Assembly: GCA_014529385.2 (NCBI GenBank) | Contig: CM043959.1 | Location: forward strand, 9,347,309 to 9,411,308 | Length of the DNA stretch: 64,000 nt | Source of the DNA: Adiantum capillus-veneris | Lineage: Eukaryota; Streptophyta; Polypodiopsida; Polypodiales; Pteridaceae | Direction: 5' to 3' | Translations under genes and position numbers: made by a program | In this document: in pieces, positions 45,364 through 58,014 of the stretch | Numbering within the stretch: position 1 is the stretch's first letter | Layout of the letters: the number at the start of each line of letters is the position of its first letter | Notes under the pieces: model-generated | What the model was told of the DNA's origin: nothing | The model's database searches: none | Seen by the model: the letters and a program-made list of their open reading frames with translations, nothing else

Positions 45364-45594
45364 TAGCTTTGTACATATGACATTGTAATCCTATAGGTAC
45401 CATGCACTATGCACACTCCACATTTGCACATTGTGATGTTTGAGTCACTTGTATATTTGTACATAGATGCACAATTCACTTTCACATCATCATCACTCGT
45501 TCATATTTTCACATTGTATAGGGGCTTGGGTTTTTCCCTTGAACTCCCCAAGGGTTTTTTCATCCAAAGCTAGAGACCTTTGTTTGAGTGGGGG

Positions 45595-45700
45595 TGTTGG
45601 AGCTATATATGGCTCACTCTACTCAGCTTGGTCTCACCTATATATTTGTATCTTGTCCTCAATATAAATCACTCTTTGGGAGCGTACATGGTGTGTCTCT

Positions 45701-45775
<75 letters not shown>

Positions 45776-45784
45776 ATCTCAACA
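45595..45784 (+). repeat. 3' LTR of the mosaic copia (190 bp)
   Basis: TGTTGGAGC...CTACATCTCAACA preceded by the polypurine tract TTTGAGTGGGGG. It contains a ~70-bp (TC)n run (45700-45772). Confidence 0.9.
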
Positions 45785-45837
45785 AAAGGGACTCTCTATC
45801 AATGGGTCACAATCAACTCCGTAGAATTAGGCCTCTA

Positions 45838-45894
<57 letters not shown>

Positions 45895-46521
45895 ATAAAA
45901 GCTACACGCTAAGTCCGCTTAGTCTAGAAACATCTCCTTGTTGGGGCATGCATCTAGTCTCTGAAGTGTTGTTTCTTTGCGTGATAGCCTTCCTCTACAG
46001 CATTAGCATGGTTACTCCTCTTGTTCCTCTCATTACAACATCACATATGGAAAGAGAAGAAAATGCAAGTAAAGCATGAATCCCCTCCCCCCCGCCGCCG
46101 CCCAAGCGTACGGCTGCGATTGGTTCAAGTAGAAAAACAACTACTCAAAGCTTGAAAGTCTGAAGTTCCAGTCAGACTGGGGTCCAGTTTATTTTAACCA
46201 ATTAAAATACGGCCTTGAATAAAAGCAAAAAATTTACACAAGTTTTAGTATAAATATCGGCAAAAGCTTCAAATTTTGGTCTAAAAAATCGGGAGAAATT
46301 TGAAGTTTGCCCTTATTTTCTTCGGTTAGGGATTTTCAAGTGAGCCTGAGCATTAGCTACTTCCATGGAAGTTGTTTCCCTAGCAGAGCAACACGTCTTC
46401 TCATGTCTTTGGATTTTAAACAATTTCTTCATCTAACGAATCTCCTTGTAGTGAGAGAGTTACGAGAACCTGGTCTTATACTATTTTAACAACCCCAAAC
46501 AATAGAATCCTAAATAGGAAG
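45785..46521 (+). repeat. Repeat copy C, middle part
   Basis: Paralogous to about 49649-50403. It includes (TC)n at 45842-45891 and phrases such as AGAAACATCTCCTT and TTGTTTCCCTAGCAGAGCAA. No gene is recognised. Confidence 0.75.
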
Positions 46522-48452
46522 TGTTAGGATTTGGATGGTGCTAGCTATGGTGGATGAAAGAGAAACATGGTGCAAGTGTGTGAGTGTGTGTAAGCAAGGT
46601 TATCACTCAAGTGAATCAGGTTCCAAGATAGGATTAGCTTGGACTCATAAACACAATCTTGAGTATTGACTTAGCTTAGCACAAGCTCACCATAGACAAG
46701 CATGTAGTGCAAAATGAAGTTGTTGTTTATTGATTCCAGAGATGAGCTTTAAGTAGCTCTACAACCTTGCTCCACAATATGTGGGATAAATCCACTCTCC
46801 TCTCCTTGACTCACACCTTAGGACAAAGCTCACACTTTACAATCCTCCCCTTGAGGTTTGGACTAAGACAAGATACTGAAGATGCATGATCCACACAGGC
46901 TAACAAAATCCACATAGGATGGTGATATCCACACAAGAAAATAAAGTCCACAAAGGATGGTGATATCCACACAGGATGGTAAAATCCACACAAGAAAGAT
47001 CCACAAAGGATAGTGATGTCCACACAGGATGATAAGCTGGTATCCACACAGGAAAAAGTCCTCCACTACAAGAAGAGAGTCTGCATCTTCAAAATGGGTC
47101 TTCCCAAATGCTACCTTCATCTTCGTCCTTTTTGTCTTCTACTATGTGAGTTGATCCTTTGTCAGGTCTGTTGCCTTCGTTGCTTCCAACTGCTTCATGG
47201 TCTGACTTCGTATCCTCCTCTCAAACGAGTACTTCTGTCCCCTTTTTTGTGGTACAATCAGGCTTTATTCCATGCGTCATGATGACATGTAACAATATGC
47301 TAAAATATCCTATGAAAAGGTTGATGCAAAAATTAATGCTCTCTTCCATCTTGGTTATACTCCGAGAGCCCAAGCATGCGGTGTTTCTCATACACTTTGT
47401 CACAAAGTTTTCACACATGGAGAGATTTTAGCAATTTGGAGACTCTCCAATGGCAATGTCTATCCCATCACAAAAGCACATAATGTCATCCATGTAGACA
47501 AATACAATTACATACATTGCAAGAAATTTGTTGTGCTTGGCTACAAGATTTTAATTTGTACTTTGGATTTTTCCCTTCAAATGTGAAGCTCCTCTTCACT
47601 ATCGGTGAAGCCCCTCTTCACAGATAAGGGAAATGATTCTTTGTTTTTTCTTTTGATGCTCGAAAGAACTCCTTGAAGCTTTGTAATGCCACAGTCGGTG
47701 AGAACGTCTCCTTTGGCAGCCCTTGGATGTTCGGTGATGCTTTCAAGGTTTTCTTTGAGATGAAGCCTTTTGAAATTCGCCTTTGGTTGCTTTGGCTTCT
47801 TTGCATCGAGATAAGCCCTTGTTGGGCCCCCCTTCCCGCGGTGCCTCAAGAGCTTCATGCCTGCCCATTGGCATTAGCATCCGATCCCGTGGCTTCACAA
47901 GGAGCTCTTCCCACGGGCCTCCAGTTCCCAATTAAGGGTAGTGGCCTCTTGGGTGTGCCAAGGACATGCCCACACACAACTAGATTAAGGCCTAGTTAGT
48001 GAGATGCAACTTCGTCGTGAAGAATGTTAATGGGCCATGATAATGAAATGCTAATCCATCTAATGGATATGCTAATGATTAACACACACTTAATGAAAAT
48101 CCTAGCTAGCACACCATGGCTCTGATACCAAATGTTAGGATTTGGATCGTGCTAGCTATGGTGGATGAAAGAGAAACATGGTGCAAGTGTGTGAGTGTGT
48201 GTAAGCAAGGTTATCACTCAAGTGAATTAGGTTCCAAGATAGGATTAGCTTGGACTCATAAACACAATCTTGAGTATTGACTTAGCTTAGAACAAGCTCA
48301 CCATAGACAAGCATGTAGCTCAGAATGAAGTTGTTGTTTATTGATTCAAGAGATGAGCTTTAAGTAGCTCTACAGCCTTGCTCCACAGTATGTGGGATAA
48401 ATCCAATCTCCTCTCCTTGACTCACACCTTAGGACAAAGCTCACACTTTACA
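46522..48452 (-). mobile_element. Non-autonomous LTR element N2 (1,931 bp)
   Basis: Direct LTRs of 320 bp (46522-46841 and 48133-48452; TGTTAGGATTTGG...CACTTTACA) are nearly identical. On the minus strand the primer site TGGTATCAGAGC (48119-48130) and a polypurine tract CAAGGGGAGGAT (46842-46853) fit copia-type replication. The target duplication is GGAAG and GAAAG (one mismatch), and the empty site is at 50404-50408. The interior has no gag or pol, but holds a small tandem repeat (CCACACAGGATGGTGATATC type, about 46886-47050) and a coding-like stretch (47293-47586). Confidence 0.88.
47293..47586 (+). pseudogene. Coding-like stretch inside N2 (unrecognised)
   Basis: 98 codons, open from just after a TAA (47290) to TGA (47584). 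It includes EKVDAKINALFHLGYTPRAQ, ACGVSHTLCHKVFTHGE and VIHVDKYNYIHCKKFVV. The same frame reads upstream of the TAA for about 30 codons (EYFCPLFCGTIRLYSMRHDD). It runs antisense to the element's own direction, so it could be a captured host fragment. No family is recognised. Confidence 0.35.
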
Positions 48453-48985
48453 GAAAGCGCCTACTGTGAGAAATCGGGCCACTCCGGCTCGATCCACTTG
48501 GGCTACTAAGTTGTAACATAGTCGCATAAGCCTGTATTAGCGGGACTTGGTGGCCTTCTAATTGAGTTTCAAAGGGGGGATAGTTTTGAAACTTGGCAAA
48601 AATTTCCTTCACAAAATGAGTTATAGAGAGTTTGATCAAAGGAATCCTTAGAGGTAGGGAGGGCGTTCCTTTTCTCCAACTTTTTCCGTTTAAGGAACAT
48701 TCAAGAGTGCCAAATAAAGTGTATACCCTTAGCTCAAAATAGAGTATTAACCTATACATATCAAATTCATTCATTGCTTGAGTTTTTTAAGCTTACTTTT
48801 AAAGAGAGCGTGTGAAGGTGAGGCCTAAATTTAAGCCATAAGTTTGGAAAAGTTATGCAAGTTTCATGAAACTCAACGTGTAGAGGCCCTCTTAGCTGAG
48901 CAACTACCTCGACCTCGTAGTAGTTACAACACTAGTAGCGCAATATAGGTTCAATACCCCCTGTCTCATAACACACATGCGATTT
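48453..48985 (+). repeat. Repeat copy C, right part
   Basis: Paralogous to about 50404-50570. It shares GCTACTAAGTTGTAACAT and ACCTCGTAGTAGTT, AACACTAGTAGCGCAATATA. There is extra unmatched sequence at about 48530-48880. No gene is recognised. Confidence 0.65.
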
Positions 48986-49049
48986 ACTTGTCCAGAATAT
49001 TCATGCACACGTTGCATAGACATTCATAAATTATTTGAGCGTGGAGAGG

Positions 49050-49711
49050 TCTGTTCAATAGTGATACTTAAGAGAAACGCGCAACATAAATCTCAGAGCG
49101 ATCGACACTCATTAGGCCGAGATCACCTCTGTTCTCGAGAGTTTCGTGTACAAAATCGCGGGTCCAATTGCACAAGTGGCATAGGCCAGTTAAAGAGCGT
49201 TGTGTTGTTAGCTTGCTCTCCTCAAGACTAATGAACACGGGGTCTTTTATGACCCCCCAACCATGGGATCCATGGAGGAGAAGAGCACGCGCAAAAGCAG
49301 AGGCATTGGGCGTTGTCAGATTTTCAAAAAGTAAACTCGGACACATTTTATAAATTCGGACATCCAGTGTGTAAACTCAAATAAGCATAAATAAATGTGA
49401 ACCCACACACACTTCAGCGAAATGCATACGCGTTCCTGGTTAGCTCATCGGGCTTCCACACCACCTGTCCAAGTTGGAGTCCCTGGCTCTGCACCTGTGC
49501 CCATTTTTTCTGTCATCCGATCTCCTCTAGATCAAAGCGCTCAATCATGTGCCATCTATCCCATGGTTGGAAGGTCATTTAAGGCCCTGTGCCATTTAGT
49601 CACGAGGGTCTACTCTCCCTACTCTCACCTCGTATTAGAGTCTTGGACAAAGGGACTCCATATCAATGAGTCACAATCTCCTCTAAGGTCCAAGGTAACT
49701 GTGGAATTAGG

Positions 49712-49767
<56 letters not shown>

Positions 49768-50570
49768 GCCTCACTTTTCATAAAAGCTATAGGCTTTGTC
49801 CTCTGAGTCTAGAAACATCTCCTTATTGGGGCTTGCAGTTACTCTCTGAAGTGTTGTTTCTCTGTGTGATAGCCTTTCTCCATAGTATTAGCACGGTTAC
49901 ACTTCTTGTGCCTCTCATTTACAACATCAAATATGGTAAGACAAAAACATGCTAGGAAAGCATGAAAATCCACCCCCCCTCCCCACTGTTGCCCAAGCGT
50001 ATGGCTATGATTGGTCCAAGTAGGAAGAAGCTACATAAAGTTGGACAGTCTGAAGATCTAGTGAGATTGAGATCCAATGTATTTTAACCGACTGAAATCC
50101 TAAAATCCGGCCTTGAATAAGATCGGTAAATTTACACAAGTTTAAGAGCAAATACCGAAAAAAGCTTCAAATTTTGACCTTAAAATCGAGAGAATTTCAA
50201 ATTTTCCCTTATTTATTTCGGTTAGGGTTTTTCGACCAAGCCTAAGCGTGTAGCTACTTTTATGGAAGTTGTTTCCCTAGCAGAGCAACAAGTCTTCTCA
50301 TGTCTTTCGCTTTAAAACAATTTCTTCAATCTAACGAATCTCCTTGTAGTGAGAACCTGGTCTTATACCGTTTTAACAACCCCAAAAAAAAAAGCCCTAA
50401 ATAGAAAGCGCATGCTATGAGCAATTGGGAAAGTGCTCAATCCACTTGGGCTACTAAGTTGTAACATTATAGAGATTCGAGTAAGCCCGTATTAGATATG
50501 TGACAACCTGGACCTCGTAGTAGTTGAAAACACTAGTAGCGCAATATAGGTTCAATGCCCCCTGTCTCAG
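49050..50570 (+). repeat. Repeat copy D, without the large insertions
   Basis: Second copy of the DNA interrupted by the mosaic copia and N2. It contains (TC)n at 49711-49764. It has about 420 bp (49206-49625) not seen in copy C. Both insertion sites are empty here (AAAGG at 49649, GAAAG at 50404). The unit follows copy C directly, in the same orientation. No gene is recognised in it. Confidence 0.75.
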
Positions 50571-50930
50571 AATATACATGAGCAAAACTCCCACTAGAGA
50601 AGGTGGTAAACTTGTCAAGACGTTGTGTGACATAGAAAATTGCATCCTCATCTAGTGACCAACGTTGAGAAGTGTCACCTCTCAAAGACATGTAATTAAG
50701 AGGAGCGCTAAAAGAAAATGTGACATCACCGTCACTGGCATATGAAGACACTGCTCTAGCATCTGTCAAAACCTCATGTGTATGATGCATAGATCTCCAT
50801 TCCTGCCTCATACATCTGAAGCAATGGCGCCTAATATGCCTTGTGTGGCCACAATGCCAACATCACATATATTGGCACCGTCGTCTCTCACAAGTCATCA
50901 GTGTAGACTCTAAATTGTCACACATATGTG
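50540..50930 (-). pseudogene. Retroelement Gag fragment with a CCHC zinc knuckle
   Basis: On the minus strand, near 50860-50815, the sequence reads CWHCGHTRHIRRHCFRC, a Cys-x2-Cys-x4-His-x4-Cys nucleocapsid knuckle, followed by 90 open codons (50811-50533: MRQEWRSMHHTHEVLTDARA and on). A TGA sits just before the knuckle. There is no protease or RT next to it. It is a fragment of a different gag from Copia-1. Confidence 0.6.
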
Positions 50931-51550
50931 AATGTCAAGAAACCAAACTATGAAAAAAAACCTGGGAGAAATCTGGCAAAGTCTCCGTGCTGTAAACTAT
51001 GCAAAACCTCAAGTACAATCTCTACCATAAACCATGCCAAAACTGGCAACAAAAGCACGAGATCACTCGACCACTACATGATCATGAAATCCGATCATAT
51101 GCATCAAAACCGATGCTTACATATGCATAGAATCAAGTCCACAATCTAAAAATTGCAAGTATACAATCTAGGACAAATAGCTCAATTGCGCATAAAGCGC
51201 ATAACCATATATGCAAGTAGTGAGCAAACTAGCTCAAAACGCACCAAGAGAAACTGCCTGCAAAAATCTACAAAAGACCTGTGAAACCTATGACTGACAA
51301 ATTCTGTAGCCACACAAGCATATATACAACGCTCACTCATGCGAACATGGATACAAGAACACTAAACTATGTCCAAGGCAAACAAAACCTGTCAAAGTGT
51401 GTAAGACAAGGGAAGCTAGAGCCTGAGAGTCCACCACCGAACCACCCATTATATAGCATAGCCCCTGGCCCTTTGCCCTAGTTGGACTCCCTTTCCACAC
51501 TGCCTAGCCCGGCCCTGCCCTTGTCTAGTCCGGCCTTGCCGGTGTCCTAA
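50931..51550 (-). repeat. Candidate gypsy 3' LTR (ends uncertain)
   Basis: On the minus strand a TGTTAGGACACCGG start follows AAGGGGGGAGTAA, a good polypurine tract. The other end is not clear and no partner LTR is in the window, so the left limit is a guess. Confidence 0.4.
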
Positions 51551-51563
51551 CATTACTCCCCCC

Positions 51564-51791
51564 TTAAGAAGAGTTTTCGTCCTCAAAAACAAAAGTGGTA
51601 AACTTCTTCTTAAGAACACTAATGTTTTCCCAAGTGGCATCCTTCATGGATCCAGCTATTTGGTTAACCGGAACACGGTTCAGCAAGATGTTCAATGAAA
51701 CCAAGAGTATATCCTGATTTTTTACATTGTTGTCCATATGCAACCATCTTGTGTTACGGATTTCTATCCAATCATAGTGTGTAGACTCCAT
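51564..51791 (-). pseudogene. C-terminal tail of a gypsy-like polyprotein
   Basis: 75 codons ending ILLNRVPVNQIAG, then SMKDATWENISVLKKKF and FVFEDENSS. The ATWE...L...F...LED pattern directly before a polypurine tract is the usual end of plant Ty3/gypsy polyproteins. Nothing further upstream (above 51791) is recognisable. Confidence 0.5.
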
Positions 51792-54700
51792 TTAGAACAC
51801 ACATGAGTATGAAAAACGAGTTATCACACAAAGATGTACCCTAAAGAGTACCTCTTTTCACTTTCCATGAAAGTAACTTGCTAACATGACTCATCAGTCA
51901 AGTTTAAGTCCTTGACTTGTTTTCCAAGTTCAACAGTAAATAACCCCACCATGACTAGTGTTCAAGGTTGAGAACTTGATTTGAACATGAAGAGACTACA
52001 CCTAATCTCAAACATGCTTTAAATTATGGTAAGCAAACTCCAAGTAGAGCAATAAATTCTTACTAATTGGATTGTGTGGTGCTAACGTACGCACTTGCAT
52101 ATCCTTTTAGCACAAGATTACACTTTCTAATTAGCTTATCCCCTTGGATAACTGACAATACTGAGGTGTTTTTTTCCCCCATGGTTTACTGACAGTCTTT
52201 CCAGATGGCTGGTAAATGGGGATCACAATATCGTACCACATTGCTGAGGAATCAGCAATTGGATGAATAACCATCATGGTTAATTTGAAAGATCTACCAG
52301 CACCCAAACCGATCCATGACCTCTATTGGTGATTGGTAGACCAAAAAGTAAACTCAGTGAGATACTGCACATAGAGTGCAAAAATGCTTCATAAGCAACA
52401 ACTTGAGGAATATGCATGCCATTCCAAATCAGCGTTTGCTAAACACTAGGACCCATAACACCTAGTGTGCATGCATTTAGCAGAAGACAGATCTGAACCT
52501 GTATATCCATGGTGATCCTTGCCAATACTTATGGCAAATGTGATGCGCCTAACACACATTTAAAAAGGAATGTAAATAGTTCTAAAAAGAAACTAAATAC
52601 TTTCAGTTGCAATCTTTTTCAAGCCTTGCTGAAACGTCTGAACCATAATAGAAGGTGAAATAGTGATCACTTCTAGGTACAAACAATGAAACTGTTTCAT
52701 TTGCTATGTATAAACAACCATCTGTAATGTTGTTTAGCAATACTTGTACCTTAACAAGTCATTCTAAGTATCTAACAATTTTTGGCCACCCACTGAAATT
52801 GCTCCTGATTCGTCGTGCTAAAAATGGTCTAGAAACTGATTGGACCTGCACTTAGGGAATTTATAGTGACACATACTTGAAATAATGGGCACCAGTGTTA
52901 GTCCTAGAGACTCATATCCTCCACATGTGGAATATGTCTCATGTAAGAATGTCTGAAAAAAGAACATTCTTCAAGTACAAGATGTACTTGTGCATGGAGG
53001 TAACTTGAAACACTCTACGACGGGAGTGAGAGGGACCCTCATTATCCTTGCTCCACACTGGCTAAACCGAACTCCTTGAGTCCCTAGACCAGTTGTATCC
53101 CATGTGACAACATAGGCCAAATTAAATCCGACACGTGGATTCATCAGCATAATGTACATTGGACACTACGGCCCAAAAATACTTGTTCCAACCTACCCTT
53201 GGCATGGCCCTGAAATATTCAAGTGTATTTAAACAACTTGAAAAACCCAAGCAATGCATACTAAAAATTGGAATACGTACCTGGAGATTGAACTGAATGT
53301 TCACTTACCCATATTCAAATAAAGAGGAACATGTCGTCCATCTGTGAAAAAAAAACAAGCAACATTGCACTTGAAATCGTGGGTGTTGCCTTTGCAATCC
53401 AAACCCTTTGGTAAGATCCTTTGTAGAATCTGCTCGACTAGTAGGTAGCGATAACCAACATAATTAGCTACTCGACTAGTAGGTAACAATAACCAACATA
53501 GTTAACCATGTGCAGAATGATGAGAGTCAACTTGAAAAGTTGAATTTTTTCGCTCCCGCGTGGTAGATTGCGGAATTATTTCCTTGAAAATAAAATCGGA
53601 ATAGATCAAACTATGATCTCCATGCCTATGGGGTGATTTAGTAAGCACCCGCGGGGTCTTACCCCAAAACAGTGCGTCCATAGACACTCATAGTGCTATA
53701 CAGAGAGCAAGAAATCCACACAAGTGATATGCCTAGCTCGTATCAACTACCATGTTGCCTCTATACTCCATGGTATAGATCAGTTGATGTAAGTGCAAGA
53801 GTATCAAAAAACTTAACTTGAGCGTCGCACTAGAAACATATAGTGCAAAAATGACACCTTGATCTTCCAAGATGACAAGACTCTTGCTGGTTCATTAACG
53901 TCGATGTATTTGATGTGTACTCCACTGGGAAGATCTGTTCAATTCATAAGAACCATCACCCAAGGAATGCCAATAGTTGGGTCCTACCCAAAAATTAACA
54001 ACGGCTCTTAGCCAGCCTCTGTGTGGCTCCTAGCTCGTAGGGCAGTTAGTGTTCAATCGATAAACCGATGAAAACTAATGTGAATGGCATCTTCGCCAAT
54101 TTCTACCTGAGAGTTAGAGCACCTTGGCTCATGTTGAATCTCAAACAAAACATGTCTCAAAAGCTTCTTAGAAAGTTTTTCATTATTCTTGAGAGAAATA
54201 AGACAAAGAGAGAGAAGAAGAGCATGCTGGGTTCAGGAACTTTCCTTAAATTTCTAGAGTGTGTGCCCCGACTGTCTGCTCTTAGGCATCTTATGCCTGA
54301 TTTGCAGGTTATCCTATAAGCATACAACAATCTGTCAGTATGAGCTCTCATCGAGAGAGGCAACAGAAAACACAACGCAAATCTTGACCATCTAGCGTGT
54401 ATGGGTCGTGACTGTATGAGGATGACTTGAATAAGGCACTTTGCCGTTGAATCTAGTCAAAATTTTACATTCTTTTTAGTGGTATTGTGTGTTGACAACA
54501 ACCAAAAATTTAAACAATCCAGAACTTAGTTTATCCGTGAGGACAGAGTGTATGGTGTGATAGCGAAAGCTTCATATGAAATTGTTAAAGCACCTTGATT
54601 TGCACAAAAGCAATAGTTTCCAATCAAAGATGTAAACATGAAAAATAAAAGATTGTAACATTGGCTAACCTGGTCGTTGCCGTAACCAGTTGGCCCGATA

Positions 54701-54796
54701 TTCCGTGGAAGAAAACTTGCTTAAAAATGGCGCATAGCGATATTTGTTGCACAAGTGGGGTCTGTCGTATGTACAGATACGTCCCTTGTATCATAT
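51792..54796. other. 3 kb without a recognised gene
   Basis: I see no frame with known motifs. Short frames (for example 54068-54319 plus, and 53301-53687 minus) are unassigned. A short duplicated phrase, CTCGACTAGTAGGTA near 53433 and 53473, suggests local duplication. It could be the decayed interior of the gypsy element whose tail lies at 51564. Confidence 0.4.
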
Positions 54797-55522
54797 GTTG
54801 GAGCTATATATGGCTCACTCTACTCAACTTGGTCTCACCTATATATTTGTACCTTGTCCTCAATATGAATCAGTCTTTGGGAGCGTATATGGTGTGTTTC
54901 TTGTCTTGTCTCCCTCACTTTATCTCTACATCTCAACATGGTATCAGAGCGGTAACGATCACGCACCGATTCAATTCATGGTCACAAAACAGTATGTGTA
55001 TGCGATTCGCATGTAAGGTTCAAAATTGCTACAAATTTTATTTTTGAGCGTTGATTCTTGTTAACTGTGGTTGTTTTGTGTTAAGAAGAATATGATTATT
55101 GTTTTGTGTGGTGTTTATTGCTAATCAATCTAATTGTTGATTATGTTATCTTCTTGATGACACCCTGAACTTCATCTCAATTTTTGGGGGTCTTCTGCTC
55201 AAAATTTGGAGAAACGGGAAAAGCACAATGGAGCGTAGCGCAATGGCACTTTTCATCCAAAACTTGTTCGTCTCCTCGAGCTCTTCGATTTAAGTTCTAG
55301 ATTTGCGTCAATCAAAGTTCGCAGCAAAAAGTTATCCTATTTTTACTGCAATTGAGCTTAACGCAGCTTTCTTTGTCGTACTTCTTCGTGAAGCGTCCGC
55401 GGTCCTTTTTCTAATTTTGGCATTATCTTTTTTGAGAACATTTAGCTTTTTGCTATTCGTATTGTTGCCGTCAATCTTGCATCTCACGCCACTCTATTTT
55501 GAGGACTTTTTTATTATTAATG
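54797..55522 (+). mobile_element. Copia-4: truncated 5' end of a copia
   Basis: A 142-bp LTR (54797-54938), the primer site TGGTATCAGAGC (54939-54950) and about 570 bp of leader match Copia-1 in the opposite orientation. Similarity stops at TTATTATTAATGT, about 300 bp before gag. Its LTR lacks the long TC run. No 3' part is in the window. Confidence 0.88.
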
Positions 55523-56372
55523 TTGTCGGGGGATATGTGTTCGCTACGTGAGCCGGGCAAGCGCCGGGCCTCTGCCTGTGGGAGGTGTGAAGAGAGAGAA
55601 CAAGAGACAATGACAGCTCTGCCAATCACCGCAACCTTCAATTAATCAATTTAAGTTCTGAGTACATTCCGCTAGAAATAGCCAAGTAGGGCTGTTAATA
55701 GCACCGACACTTAGGTTCACTGAAATCAAGGAGTTTAGGCTCCCGTTACAATTACCCGGGTCGTTAACGGCTCCGTGATGCATCAAAAAGAATTAAGTAA
55801 TCTAAGTTGCTTGTGACAAACAAAATCCTATTGTGCCGGCTCCATCTGTTTGATTTATGTTCTATCACTATCTTTGAATTCTTTCTTGCCTTTTCTTTAG
55901 CTCAAGACCGAGGGATTCTCTTGCCCAAGCTCACAAGAGAAAGAGAGAGAGATTTCCCTCCTTGACCTTGACTCGAGTTTCATGCCGTTGATTGCTCTAG
56001 ACTTCCGGTTCTCCCTTCATGCTCGGCTTGCTCCGAGCTCTCAAAGCTTGCCCTGCTTGTTATGCTGAATGTTGGTTTCGAGCTTGCCTTTCTTCTCCTA
56101 TGACTGCTTGCGAGCCCTGTTTGCTCTCTCCTTTGGCCCTCGTTGCCTTCTGAAGCTTCGAGAACTAGCTCCAGAGAGAAACTCGTTCCTTGGTTAGCAA
56201 GGCCGAGAGCGAAAGAGGAAGAGAGAGCTTTTCTTTGTCTTGCCGAGGACAAGAGAGGAAGAGAGAGATTTGATTCCTTCCTCTTGTCGAGCTCCCTTCC
56301 AAAACCCTTCTTGCCCTCGTTGGCTTCCAATCTCCTCTTGGTTTTCCCCGTTTTGCTTGCTCATTAACTCCC
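55523..56372. other. Unassigned 850 bp, possible LTR fragment
   Basis: Begins TGTCGGGGGATATGTG, which looks like a plant gypsy LTR start, exactly where Copia-4 similarity ends, and ends where the gypsy LTR begins. There is no second copy. Frames on both strands near 55980-56400 are rich in Ser, Glu and Lys and not convincing. Confidence 0.35.
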
Positions 56373-58001
56373 TGTCATAAAATCTAATATCTAACCAACC
56401 CAAATGATTTTCTCATATTAAATTGATCACTTAATGTGGGGAATAAATGGGAACAAGTGTTAAGATATAGATATGTGCTTATAGATCTATCTCAACACGG
56501 GGCCAATAGTAAAGGGGCCCAAATGGGAGATGTTCTATCAAGAGCAAGGCTAACCAATGGAGCATAAAACCTTAGGGTTAGATTCATTGAAGACCTCCAA
56601 TAATGTGTGTAAAAGTCCTTTGACCTTAGGTAAGCTAGGGCTGAGCTTGAGGTGGGAACCCGGCCCAAGCTCGAGGTGCTTGACCTGCTTGAGGTGCTTG
56701 TCGTGCTTGAGGTGTTTGTCCTGCTTGAGGTTCTTGATTAAGGTGCTTGAGGTTCTTGACTTACTCCATGCTTGAGGTGCTTGACATGCCGCTTGATTAA
56801 GGTACTTGAGGTGCCTTGACATGCTTGCCTGAGATGCTTGTGGGAATACCCCCTAGTCCAAGTGCTTTGTCATGCTTGATGACTAAGGTGCTTGAGCTCC
56901 TAAATTCAAAAGCATCCCTACAAGAGGGGGGGCGAGATCTTTTCCTAGGGATTAGAGAGAGAACACACACTCACACTCACAAGGGAAGCCCCAGCTTGAA
57001 GAGGCAGCAAGGACACATGTTAGGTCCCTACCCATGTTACCTTCATGCCATTGCTTGAAGCCTATTGGCTAGGCTTCAAAGGGGTCCAATGATAAATTAC
57101 TTGAATTATCTAATTGTTTTTGCATTTATCAAGGTCCTGTCTCTCAAAGGGGAAAGGGGGACACTTGTCCCAAGGCTATCCTTGTTGCTTGTAATGGCTT
57201 CTGCTTGTGATTGGCTAGGCTTGGAGGGGTCCAATGAGCTTCAAGCATGAGCTACAAGGGGGGGTCGACCCAAGCAATCTAGGGGAGTGCTTAGGGGGTA
57301 TACTCACCCACACACACTCACAAGAACTCTCATTGTGTGCTATGCAAAGTGGAAGAGCTCCCTCTCCAAGCAAGTAAAGGTTGAGAGCCTACACCAACAC
57401 TCTTGGCTATGGAGTGCAAATCCAACCAAGAGCCATGCTTCAATGCTTAAGCTTGCCATATCCTTCTTCTTCATTACTATGCTATTATGTATGCTACCAA
57501 CAAGAGTATGATAAGTGAGGAACTAATTCTTTCTCCTACGAAATGTTTCTTCTTCCTCTTCCCTACCCTCATTCCCTGCTAGCTCTCTCCACCTTCGAAG
57601 GTGTTTGAGGTCTTGGGATTGAGGCTTGGTATAGTTAAAGCTTTCTTCAAGTTTAGGTTATGCTATGATGGTGATGCATGAAGCTTTCCATCTTCATTGC
57701 TTCACCTAGGTCACAAGGAACACAAAGAATGTATTGTAACAAGTCTCTTTTTATGGGAGAAATCATAATACAAATGCCTATTGGAGGGGGGACCGGCTCC
57801 ACATAAATCCGGTCCTCAACTGTTGTCATGTTCTCTAAATTCTCTCTCTTGCAAAAGTATTGTCTATGCCAAGTTAACTAATTGCTATGATTATGTTGCT
57901 ATCTTCAATTATGTCAACCCGCTATGCTCACAAAATCATTTCTTGAAAGTACTCTCATTAAATTCCGCTACTCTCAAATGGAATAGGCAAATTCCATTAC
58001 A
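56373..58001 (+). repeat. Gypsy 5' LTR (1,629 bp)
   Basis: TGTCATAAAATC...CCATTACA. The TTGAGGTGC-type minisatellite lies at about 56645-56900. The left flank is CTCCC; the right target duplication lies outside the window. Confidence 0.9.
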
Positions 58002-58002
58002 T

Positions 58003-58014
58003 TGGTATCAGAGC
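58003..58014 (+). promoter_or_regulatory. Gypsy primer-binding site
   Basis: TGGTATCAGAGC, one base after the LTR end, of the initiator-Met tRNA type. Confidence 0.92.

Noticed and set aside
45580-45912. Ser/Leu-repeat ORFs over (TC)n tracts (also at 2661, 11010, 13643, 44011, 49422)
   Set aside because: Translation of microsatellites only.
46439-46450. CTTGTAGTG as the missing right end of the CACTA element (also at 50341)
   Set aside because: Located in repeats C and D far from 23131, without subterminal GCGACGCT repeats, and lacking the TCTTG context.
55980-56403. Opposed Ser/Glu-rich frames of 70-116 codons
   Set aside because: Open on both strands because of GAGAGA/CTTCC-rich sequence. 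No motif and no second copy.
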